NCBI GenBank assembly: GCA_002378975.1
Contig: DFST01000055.1
Span: 1-5,008 of the forward strand
Source of the DNA: Chitinophagaceae bacterium UBA3430
GTDB taxonomy: Bacteria > Bacteroidota > Bacteroidia > Chitinophagales > Chitinophagaceae
Direction of reading: 5' to 3'
DNA: 5,008 nt
Positions within the stretch are counted from its first letter, which is position 1. Each line of letters opens with the position of its first letter. The position numbers and the translations under genes were made by a program. The notes below the pieces were generated by a model. The model did no database searches. It was given only the letters and a program-made list of their open reading frames with translations, and was not told where the DNA came from. This document shows positions 1 through 4,958 of the stretch, piece after piece.

Positions 1-1130
1 CCCGCCCGCCAAGGACGCAACAACAACGGAAATGATAACGCCGTTGCATCCACTAAAGCCACTTGAGCTCCTGCATCCAATTCCTTGGGCTGCCCTTTTA
101 GTTCATCGATTGAAAGCTGCCCACCCACAAACATCATCTTCGATTGCCCCGCTTCAATCCATTGATCGGCTGCTTGAACGGATGGGATGGAACTAAGTAT
201 GAAATGCTTTCGATGCTTGACAATACGGTGTGTCCCATCTGCTGAATCGATCCAGCGACCCGACTCACTCTCCCCCATTCGAATCAACTCGAATTCTTGC
301 TTCTCGGTAAATCCATAAGGCGACAACCATTCATGAATCATCGCGCGGTTTTCCGACTCCAACAACAAGGCAACCGAAACACGCTGACCTTCCTTGTCCG
401 TTTGTATATATTTCCGCATCCACCGTTTCGCGGTATTTTGATAGACTGAATAGGCTGAACCAAAACGTTCGATGTTCTGCAACAGATTTCGATCGACTTG
501 CGGATAGATTTTTCGAAGCAGCGGCAGTACCTCCAACCGAAGTTGATTGCGGGTATAATCGGTCGATTGATTGGAAGAATCTTCCACGAATGTTAACCCA
601 TGTTCAATTACATATTGATTGATGTCGGTCCGCGACACCCGCAACAATGGACGACGTATGTAATCATTGATAGGTGGAATGCCGGTGAGTCCACGCAGTC
701 CCGTTCCCCGAAGCAAATTCATCAGCAGCGTTTCGGCATTGTCGTCGGACTGATGGGCCGTCAACAAAACCGCCTGCTTGCCTGCGGCACGAACCACTTG
801 AGCGAACCAATCGTACCGAAGCGTACGCGCTGCTTCCTGGATGGAGCATTTGTGTTGTTCTGCATAGGATGCTGCATCCAGGCGATTGACGTGTATCGAT
901 TGATTCCAGGATCTTGCCAGTGCTTCAACGAATTGCTGATCGCGCTCACTTTCTTCGCCTCGGAGTTGAAAATTTACGTGCAGCCAGGTGGGTGAGTAGC
1001 AGGACTCTTTTAAAAGATGTGCCAATGCTATCGAATCGACCCCGCCGCTGATAGCCAGAAATACCGGTGCCGATCCGGGTGCGATCCCGAACGAACGCAT
1101 GGCTTGCTCGAAGGAAGTACGGATGGCCAT
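1..1130 (-). CDS. tilS: tRNA(Ile)-lysidine synthase TilS, 3' end cut by the window edge
   Basis: Cytoplasmic N-type PP-loop ATPase that ligates lysine to C34 of tRNA-Ile(CAU), so that the tRNA reads AUA and not AUG (family knowledge). I translated 376 open codons with no stop. The PP-loop SGGVDS is at residues 28-33. It is followed by HVNFQLRGEESERD at 51-64, TAHQSDDNAETLL at 124-136 leading into LLRGTGLRGL, EDSSNQ at 183-188 and RNQLR at 194-198, all in the order expected for TilS. The last visible residues, LLLRPWRA (369-376), match the start of the conserved C-terminal TilS segment (usually LRPWRxGD), so roughly the final 50-80 residues lie off the left edge. The start is the ATG at 1128-1130, which directly follows the stop of the upstream TPR gene (TAAATG) and puts the PP-loop at a normal distance from the N-terminus. 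No Shine-Dalgarno is visible; translational coupling to the TPR gene is likely. Identification is very secure. Confidence 0.96.
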   Translation of the reverse strand, partial: MAIRTSFEQAMRSFGIAPGSAPVFLAISGGVDSIALAHLLKESCYSPTWLHVNFQLRGEESERDQQFVEALARSWNQSIHVNRLDAASYAEQHKCSIQEAARTLRYDWFAQVVRAAGKQAVLLTAHQSDDNAETLLMNLLRGTGLRGLTGIPPINDYIRRPLLRVSRTDINQYVIEHGLTFVEDSSNQSTDYTRNQLRLEVLPLLRKIYPQVDRNLLQNIERFGSAYSVYQNTAKRWMRKYIQTDKEGQRVSVALLLESENRAMIHEWLSPYGFTEKQEFELIRMGESESGRWIDSADGTHRIVKHRKHFILSSIPSVQAADQWIEAGQSKMMFVGGQLSIDELKGQPKELDAGAQVALVDATALSFPLLLRPWRA

Positions 1131-1439
1131 TTAGATCAGGTTGTCGTAAGCCCCCCGAAGCTCGTTGAGGGCATGTTGATCGCCCAGTTTTTTTGCCACT
1201 TCCATACCGCGCTCAAAGACCTCGATGGCGGCGGTTTCATCGCCCTGTCTTTCCAATAGTTTACCCAAATGATAATAGCTCCCTATGTATTGCGGATCGC
1301 GCTGCAGGATCGATTCAAATAACGCACGGGCTGCGGCCTCATTGCCCAGCTTGATTTCTTCCAGGGCCATTGCATGGTTCAGGAAGGAGTCGGTGGGCTG
1401 TTGGGCCAGCATTTCGCGGAGTCGCTGCAGTCGGTCCAT
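1131..1439 (-). CDS. Small tetratricopeptide-repeat protein upstream of tilS
   Basis: A short helical protein of 102 residues counted from the ATG at 1439. Two TPR-like helix pairs are visible: the first starts DSFLNHAMALEEIKLGNE and ends in FESILQRDP, and the second starts IGSYYHLGKLLERQGD and ends in FERGMEVAKKLGD. Spacing and small/large residue positions fit the 34-residue TPR pattern. There is no signal peptide or membrane segment, so it is probably a cytoplasmic protein-interaction module; partner and role are unknown. I prefer the start MDRLQRLREML at 1439 because related small Bacteroidota TPR proteins, as I recall them, begin with MDR. An in-frame ATG four codons upstream (1451, adding MNIH) is possible. 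The stop TAA (1133-1131) abuts the tilS ATG with no gap, so the two genes are almost certainly one transcript. I see no clear promoter for the pair. Confidence 0.88.
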   Translation of the reverse strand: MDRLQRLREMLAQQPTDSFLNHAMALEEIKLGNEAAARALFESILQRDPQYIGSYYHLGKLLERQGDETAAIEVFERGMEVAKKLGDQHALNELRGAYDNLI

Positions 1440-1487
1440 GTGGATATTCAATCAGAGGGGGAATGGGTCGTTTCGCGTATCGGGACT

Positions 1488-1495
1488 TACCTTTG
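1488..1495 (+). promoter_or_regulatory. Bacteroidota-type -7 promoter element for the etfB operon
   Basis: TACCTTTG is a perfect match to the Bacteroidota sigma-ABfr -7 consensus TAnnTTTG. It lies 46 nt before the etfB ATG in the only gap between divergent genes, so transcription would start around 1500-1505 with a leader of about 30 nt. No good TTG/TTTG -33 element sits 17-23 nt upstream, which weakens the call. It would drive etfB and probably etfA. Confidence 0.55.
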
Positions 1496-1533
1496 CTCAG
1501 GTTGCATCCGCAATCAAAAAACAATCGGCCATT

Positions 1534-2277
1534 ATGAAGATACTGGTTTGCATCAGCAAGACGCCCGACACGACGGCAAAAATAGCTTTCACGGATAACA
1601 ACACGAAATTCGACACCAATGGGGTGCAGTGGATCATCAATCCCTACGACGAGTGGTATGCCCTGGTGCGTGCCATCGAACTCAAGGAAGCAGATGCATC
1701 CAATAGCATTCACCTGATCTCGGTAGGTGGTTCGGATGCTGAACCGATCTTACGCAAAGCCTTGGCCCTTGGGGGCGATGAGGCCATTCGGGTAAACATC
1801 GACATCGACGATAGCTACACGATCGCCACCCAGATCGCGGAAGTGGCCAAATCGGGCGGATACGACCTGATATTGACCGGAAAAGAGACCATCGACCACA
1901 ATGGCTCAACCCTGGGTGGTATGGTCGCTGAGTTATTAAACCTTCCTTACATCTCGCTGGCCACCAAATTGGACATGAATGGATCCATCGCACACGTAAC
2001 GCGTGAGATCGATGGCGGACAAGAATTGGATGAGGTCGCCACACCGGTAGTGATCAGTGCCCAAAAAGGAATGGCCGAAGCGCGGATCCCCAACATGCGT
2101 GGAATTATGGCCGCACGTACCAAACCTCTAAGCGTGGTTGAACCCGTTGCTTGCGATGCCCTGACCAGTACCGTTTCATTCGAAATGCCGCCGGCGAAAG
2201 CTGGAGTGAAATTGGTTGATGCGGAAAATGTGGCGGAGTTGGTGAGATTACTGAAAGAGGAAGCGAAAGTAGTTTAG
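1534..2277 (+). CDS. etfB: Electron transfer flavoprotein subunit beta (EtfB)
   Basis: The beta subunit of the soluble EtfAB heterodimer, which accepts electrons from acyl-CoA and related dehydrogenases and normally passes them to the quinone pool via ETF:quinone oxidoreductase (family knowledge). It has 247 residues, the usual EtfB length. The N-terminus MKILVCISKTPDT, followed by INPYDEWYALVRAIELKE (35-52), is typical. GKETIDHNGSTLGGM (116-130) is the conserved nucleotide (AMP) binding segment, and REIDGGQE (157-164) leads into the partner-recognition loop and RGIMAARTKPL (189-199). I chose the ATG at 1534 because the 83 codons open upstream overlap the opposite-strand TPR gene and have no EtfB character. 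No Shine-Dalgarno precedes it. etfA follows after 65 bp. The recognition loop reads AQKGMAEAR where mitochondrial and proteobacterial EtfB have DLRLNEPR. Whether the complex bifurcates electrons cannot be decided here; no bifurcation partner gene is in the window. Confidence 0.96.
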   Translation: MKILVCISKTPDTTAKIAFTDNNTKFDTNGVQWIINPYDEWYALVRAIELKEADASNSIHLISVGGSDAEPILRKALALGGDEAIRVNIDIDDSYTIATQIAEVAKSGGYDLILTGKETIDHNGSTLGGMVAELLNLPYISLATKLDMNGSIAHVTREIDGGQELDEVATPVVISAQKGMAEARIPNMRGIMAARTKPLSVVEPVACDALTSTVSFEMPPAKAGVKLVDAENVAELVRLLKEEAKVV

Positions 2278-2342
2278 GGTAGAGAGTTGTGGGTTGAGGT
2301 TGAGAATTTTGAGGAGTTTAAAAAGTTTAAAGTTTTTAAGTT
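2278..2342 (+). repeat. Cytosine-free low-complexity spacer between etfB and etfA
   Basis: The 65-bp gap contains no C on the plus strand. Its left half is built from GTTGAG-like words (GAGAGTTGTGGGTTGAG at 2282-2298, then GTTGAGAA). Its right half is imperfect tandem GTTTAAA units (2316-2324, 2325-2331, 2332-2339). The C-free run extends into both flanking genes, from 2265 to 2348. A GAGGAG at 2311-2316 lies 26 nt before the etfA ATG, too far to act as a standard Shine-Dalgarno. The mRNA here can form almost no secondary structure, which could help ribosome loading on etfA. The left word recurs at 4959-4975. Confidence 0.75.
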
Positions 2343-3287
2343 ATGGTACTGATATACTTGGATAACATCAACGGCGCGATCAAGAAATCTTCGCTCGAAG
2401 CCCTCTCCTATGGCGCGGCGGTGGCCAAGCAATTGGGCACGGATGCGCAGGCGCTGGTGATCGGTGACGTGAGTAGTGACCTGTCGGCGTTGGGACAATA
2501 CGGCGTTAGCAAAGTGCATCAATTGTCGGGTGTAAACGAATTCGATGCGCAGGGATTTGCCCGGTTGGTAGCCGACAAAGCAACTGAAGGGAATGCCTCC
2601 GTGGTGGTATTCTCGCACAGCCTGAGCGGAAAAGCATTGGCCCCGCGGGTATCGGTTCGACTGAAAGCCGGACTCGTAACCGGAGCCGTGGCATTGCCCG
2701 ATACCTCGAATGGATTTGTAGTAAAAAAATCAGTATTCTCCGGTAAGGCCTTTGCCAATGTACGGATCAACTCCGCGATCAAGATCGTATCCCTGAATCC
2801 GAATGCCTTTACGGCCGTATTAGGTGCTGGAAGCGCTGAGGTGGTTACGACTGCGGCCACTATCTCCTCCAACGTTAAGATCGCATCGGTGAGCAAGAGC
2901 AGCGGCGCGCGTACGCTCACTGAATCCGAGATCGTCGTTAGTGCCGGACGGGGCATGAAAGGTCCGGAGAACTGGGGCATGATCGAAGAACTGGCCGATG
3001 TACTCAATGCCGGACTCGCTTGCAGTCGACCCGTAGCCGATGCTCATTGGCGTCCGCATCACGAGCATGTGGGTCAGACCGGAGTTGCCATTGCACCCAA
3101 TTTGTACATCGCGGTCGGGATCTCCGGAGCCATCCAGCATTTGGCCGGAGTGAATCGAAGCAAGACCATTGTGGTGATCAATAAAGATCCGGAAGCGCCC
3201 TTCTTCAAAGCAGCCGATTACGGGATCGTGGGTGATGCCTTTGAGGTGATTCCCAAACTGACGGCCGCGTTGAAGGCAGGGTCTTGA
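2343..3287 (+). CDS. etfA: Electron transfer flavoprotein subunit alpha (EtfA), FAD-binding
   Basis: The alpha subunit of ETF, carrying the FAD that shuttles electrons. It has 314 residues, normal for the family. The N-terminal domain (about 1-190) has the Rossmann-like EtfA/B fold, starting MVLIYLDNINGAIKKSS. The C-terminal FAD domain is intact: SAGRGMKGPENWG (200-212), the SRP turn at 228-230 with the arginine that lies near the flavin, HVGQTG (242-247), AVGISGAIQHLAG (257-269) and INKDPEAPFFKAADYG (279-294). By alignment with human ETFA, R229, T246, H266, N280 and D298 occupy the known flavin-contact positions. The version GLACSRPVADAHWRPHHEH differs from the ASRAAVDAG form of mitochondria and is, as I recall, usual in Bacteroidota. 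The start follows the AT-rich, C-free spacer and has no Shine-Dalgarno. It should be co-transcribed and co-folded with etfB. Very secure. Confidence 0.97.
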   Translation: MVLIYLDNINGAIKKSSLEALSYGAAVAKQLGTDAQALVIGDVSSDLSALGQYGVSKVHQLSGVNEFDAQGFARLVADKATEGNASVVVFSHSLSGKALAPRVSVRLKAGLVTGAVALPDTSNGFVVKKSVFSGKAFANVRINSAIKIVSLNPNAFTAVLGAGSAEVVTTAATISSNVKIASVSKSSGARTLTESEIVVSAGRGMKGPENWGMIEELADVLNAGLACSRPVADAHWRPHHEHVGQTGVAIAPNLYIAVGISGAIQHLAGVNRSKTIVVINKDPEAPFFKAADYGIVGDAFEVIPKLTAALKAGS

Positions 3288-3307
3288 CCTGTCGGCAATC
3301 AGCCCAA

Positions 3308-3353
3308 CCGCCAACTTACATCTTGAACCGCTGACCCTGAGCGGCTTAGGCGG
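3308..3353 (+). other. Nested GC-rich inverted repeat between etfA and the BFN gene
   Basis: CCGCT (3328-3332) pairs with AGCGG (3340-3344) around a 7-nt loop, and outside it CCGCC (3308-3312) pairs with GGCGG (3349-3353). This could be an RNA hairpin that ends or attenuates etfBA transcription, but there is no T-tract directly after the stem; only AAAATTTG and TAGTTTTA follow. The stems are short, so chance pairing in an 88-bp gap is possible. Confidence 0.3.
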
Positions 3354-3361
3354 AAAATTTG

Positions 3362-3369
3362 TAGTTTTA
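3362..3369 (+). promoter_or_regulatory. Probable -7 promoter element for the BFN-ispE pair
   Basis: TAGTTTTA matches TAnnTTTG at all but the last base and ends 6 nt before the BFN start codon. Initiation at the usual distance would give a leaderless or nearly leaderless mRNA. AAAATTTG at 3354-3361 is an alternative, also one mismatch from consensus. No clear -33 TTG is seen at 17-23 nt spacing from either. The same box at the same distance from an ATG occurs at 4856-4863, which raises my confidence. Confidence 0.4.
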
Positions 3370-3375
3370 CCCACT

Positions 3376-3981
3376 ATGCAGAAGATCGAACTGGAGATCG
3401 TGGCCCTATCACACAGCATGGCACAGACGCACTCGTATGTGGTGGTGCTGGGCGAAGTGAATGGACTTCGTCGCCTGCCGATCATTATTGGCGGGGCCGA
3501 GGCACAAGCCATTGCCGTGGCGCTGGAAGACATGAAGCCGGTTCGTCCACTCACCCACGACCTGACCAAGAACCTGATGAATGCTTTTGAGATCGATTTA
3601 TTGGAGATCCTGATCAACGATTTGCAGGAAGGCATCTTTTATTCGAAGCTGGTCTGCTCGAGCCAGCACGATACCGTAGAGATCGATTCACGGACCTCGG
3701 ATGCTATTGCCATGGCGGTTCGATTCGGATGTCCGATCTATACGTTTGAGCACATCTTAGAGACCGCTACGAGCACGACGGAGGAACAATCATCGAAGAC
3801 CAAGGATAAAGTTGCCGTGAAGAAGAAAGAACCCGTGAAAGAAAAACCGGCGGGTAGCGAGGAATTGCGCAACATGAGTTTGGAAGAATTGCAACATCAC
3901 TTGAACGAAGTATTGGAACAAGAAGATTACATGCGGGCCATCGCAATTCGCGATGAGATCAATCGACGTAAAGACAAATAA
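3376..3981 (+). CDS. Bifunctional nuclease (BFN/DUF151) family protein with C-terminal UVR motif
   Basis: A cytoplasmic protein of 201 residues with two parts. Residues about 3-128 are the BFN domain: IELEIVALSHS at the start, LPIIIGGAEAQAIAVAL (34-50), RPLTHDL (57-63), and the signature EIDSRTSDAIAMAVRFGCP (102-120). Residues 131-165 are a charged, low-complexity linker rich in K, E and T. Residues 168-199 (SLEELQHHLNEVLEQEDY, then MRAIAIRDEINRR) are a UVR helical hairpin of the kind found in UvrB, UvrC and McsA, usually a protein-protein docking element. The BFN domain is named for nuclease activity reported for a plant homologue; activity in bacteria is poorly established, so the exact substrate is unknown. 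The gene lies 88 bp after etfA, behind its own possible promoter, and ends 2 bp before ispE, so it is likely translated together with ispE. The family call is firm; the biochemical role is not. Confidence 0.92.
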   Translation: MQKIELEIVALSHSMAQTHSYVVVLGEVNGLRRLPIIIGGAEAQAIAVALEDMKPVRPLTHDLTKNLMNAFEIDLLEILINDLQEGIFYSKLVCSSQHDTVEIDSRTSDAIAMAVRFGCPIYTFEHILETATSTTEEQSSKTKDKVAVKKKEPVKEKPAGSEELRNMSLEELQHHLNEVLEQEDYMRAIAIRDEINRRKDK

Positions 3982-3983
3982 CG

Positions 3984-4808
3984 ATGATCCTTTTCCCGCC
4001 GGCCAAAATCAACCTCGGGTTGCGCATCCTGCGAAAACGAGCCGACGGATTTCACGACCTAGATACGGTCTTCTACCCCACTGCACTTACCGATGTATTG
4101 GAGATCCTTCCTTCTTCTCATCCATCCAATACGGCGGTTGAACTCAAGGTGAGTGGCATCGTGCCAACCGGCGATCCCGAAGGAAATCTTTGTATGAAGG
4201 CCTGGCGGTTGCTGAAAGCGGATCACCCGCAACTCCCACCCGTGTACATGCATTTGCACAAAAACATCCCGACCGGGGCGGGACTGGGTGGTGGCAGCGC
4301 CGATGGCGCCTATGCCTTACGCGGACTGAACGAAAAATTCAAGCTGGGATTAGCACGCGAGCAATTGATTGAATACGCAGCACAATTGGGCAGTGATTGT
4401 CCCTTTTTTATTTACGATGAGCCTTGCGTTGGATCCGGACGAGGGGAGATCTTGGAACCCATCTCCCTTTCACTCAACGGCTATCAGCTGGTACTCGTCA
4501 ATCCGGATATTCACGTCTCTACCAAAGAAGCCTTTGCCGGGATTCATCCGAATGATCAAGTAAAGTCTGTCCGTTCGATTATGGAACAACCGATAGATAC
4601 GTGGCAGGATGAATTGCTCAATGATTTTGAAGCATCGATCTTCCCGAATCATCCCGAGATCGCGCGCATCAAACAACAACTTTTGGATGCCGGCGCCGTG
4701 TATGCGAGCATGAGTGGTAGTGGGAGTACGGTGTATGGGATCTTTAAGGGGGAGCCGGGGCGGGTGGAGTTTCCTGAGCACTATTTCATTTACAGGAGTA
4801 GAATGTAG
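3984..4808 (+). CDS. ispE: 4-diphosphocytidyl-2-C-methyl-D-erythritol kinase (IspE)
   Basis: A GHMP-family kinase that phosphorylates the 2-hydroxyl of CDP-methylerythritol with ATP, the fourth step of the MEP route to IPP and DMAPP (family knowledge). Its 274 residues are the typical length. The N-terminal FPPAKINLGLRIL holds the substrate/catalytic lysine (K8). DGFHDLDTVFYP (21-32) is the conserved substrate loop. PTGAGLGGGSADGA (96-109) is the glycine-rich ATP loop. GSDCPFF (136-142) carries the catalytic aspartate D138. MSGSGSTVYGIF (243-254) is the C-terminal GHMP motif. All key residues are present, so the enzyme should be active. The ATG at 3984 follows the BFN stop by 2 nt without a Shine-Dalgarno, which suggests coupling. 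Its presence implies that the organism makes isoprenoids by the MEP and not the mevalonate route. Its last codons overlap a hairpin. Confidence 0.97.
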   Translation: MILFPPAKINLGLRILRKRADGFHDLDTVFYPTALTDVLEILPSSHPSNTAVELKVSGIVPTGDPEGNLCMKAWRLLKADHPQLPPVYMHLHKNIPTGAGLGGGSADGAYALRGLNEKFKLGLAREQLIEYAAQLGSDCPFFIYDEPCVGSGRGEILEPISLSLNGYQLVLVNPDIHVSTKEAFAGIHPNDQVKSVRSIMEQPIDTWQDELLNDFEASIFPNHPEIARIKQQLLDAGAVYASMSGSGSTVYGIFKGEPGRVEFPEHYFIYRSRM

Positions 4809-4847
4809 AACGAAGAAGGTTTAAACTTTCTACCTTCTACTTTCTAC
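4805..4847 (+). terminator. Hairpin at the end of ispE, possible terminator
   Basis: GTAGAACGAAGAAGG (4805-4819) pairs with CCTTCTACTTTCTAC (4833-4847) at 13 of 15 positions, with a 13-nt loop that includes part of the palindrome GTTTAAAC (4819-4826). The stem starts inside the ispE stop codon region, where an end-of-operon terminator would be expected. There is no proper U-tract after it (TTAAAT follows) and the stem is not GC-rich, so rho-independent termination is uncertain. The right arm is made of repeated CTTTCTAC/CTTCTAC units, which suggests origin from a low-complexity repeat. Confidence 0.42.
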
Positions 4848-4855
4848 TTAAATCG

Positions 4856-4863
4856 TAGATTTA
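4856..4863 (+). promoter_or_regulatory. Possible -7 promoter element before a short ORF
   Basis: TAGATTTA is one base from TAnnTTTG. It is 14 nt from its first base to the ATG at 4870, exactly the spacing of the TAGTTTTA box to the BFN start. The nine bases TAGNTTTAC are shared by both. No convincing -33 element is present. AT-rich sequence makes chance matches easy. Confidence 0.28.
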
Positions 4864-4869
4864 CAACTA

Positions 4870-4935
4870 ATGTTCAAGTTCACACATACGAACGCGTCTG
4901 TACTGAAGTCCAATCTGGACCTCCTGAATCACTAG
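4870..4935 (+). pseudogene. Short ORF of 21 codons, possibly the remnant 5' end of a VOC/glyoxalase-like gene
   Basis: The frame opens at ATG 4870 and stops at TAG 4933-4935. Its first residues, MFKFTHTNASVL, resemble the first beta-strand of vicinal-oxygen-chelate proteins such as lactoylglutathione lyase, which often start KFTHTNxxV in Bacteroidota (recalled pattern, not an alignment). The expected continuation toward SLxFYxxALGL is absent. The frame then reads KSNLDLLNH, stops, and runs into a hairpin and repeats. It could be a decayed gene whose body was lost, a real tiny peptide, or chance. The promoter-like box in front weakly favours the relic of a real gene. Confidence 0.22.
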
Positions 4936-4958
4936 GGCCCTACGGGCCGTTGAGTGAT
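4928..4958. other. Two-part GC-rich hairpin, possible bidirectional terminator
   Basis: ATCACT (4928-4933) pairs with AGTGAT (4953-4958), and inside it GGCCC (4936-4940) pairs with GGGCC (4944-4948) around a 3-nt TAC loop, with a small asymmetric internal loop between. That gives 11 pairs over 31 nt. It is the strongest GC stem in the intergenic region. No T-tract flanks it on either strand, so classical intrinsic termination is not shown. The low-complexity repeat starts immediately to the right. Confidence 0.45.

Noticed and set aside
600..995. Plus-strand open frame of 131 codons
   Set aside because: It is opposite the motif-rich core of tilS and is best explained as a shadow frame.
1285..1533. 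Upstream in-frame extension of etfB by 83 codons
   Set aside because: It overlaps the TPR gene on the opposite strand, has no EtfB-like residues, and the canonical EtfB N-terminus MKILVCISKTPDT begins exactly at 1534.
1452..1533. Minus-strand promoter for the TPR-tilS pair in the divergent gap
   Set aside because: I looked on the reverse complement for TAnnTTTG with an upstream TTG and found no acceptable match.
1339..1713. Minus-strand open frame overlapping the TPR gene and the start of etfB
   Set aside because: It overlaps two real genes and the promoter gap; no protein-like features.
2311..2316. GAGGAG as Shine-Dalgarno for etfA
   Set aside because: It sits 26 nt from the ATG, far beyond the working range, and is part of the purine-rich repeat.
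2519..3007. Minus-strand open frame of 162 codons opposite etfA
   Set aside because: Antisense shadow of etfA with no family resemblance.
2820..3635. Minus-strand open frame of 271 codons opposite etfA and the BFN gene
   Set aside because: It lies fully antisense to two confidently identified genes and its composition is what a codon-biased opposite strand gives; no recognisable domain.
4794..4808. AGGAG followed by ATGTAG at the end of ispE, resembling a start-stop minimal ORF with a Shine-Dalgarno
   Set aside because: It lies in frame within ispE as its last codons, and other genes here do not use Shine-Dalgarno sites; coincidence is the simplest explanation.
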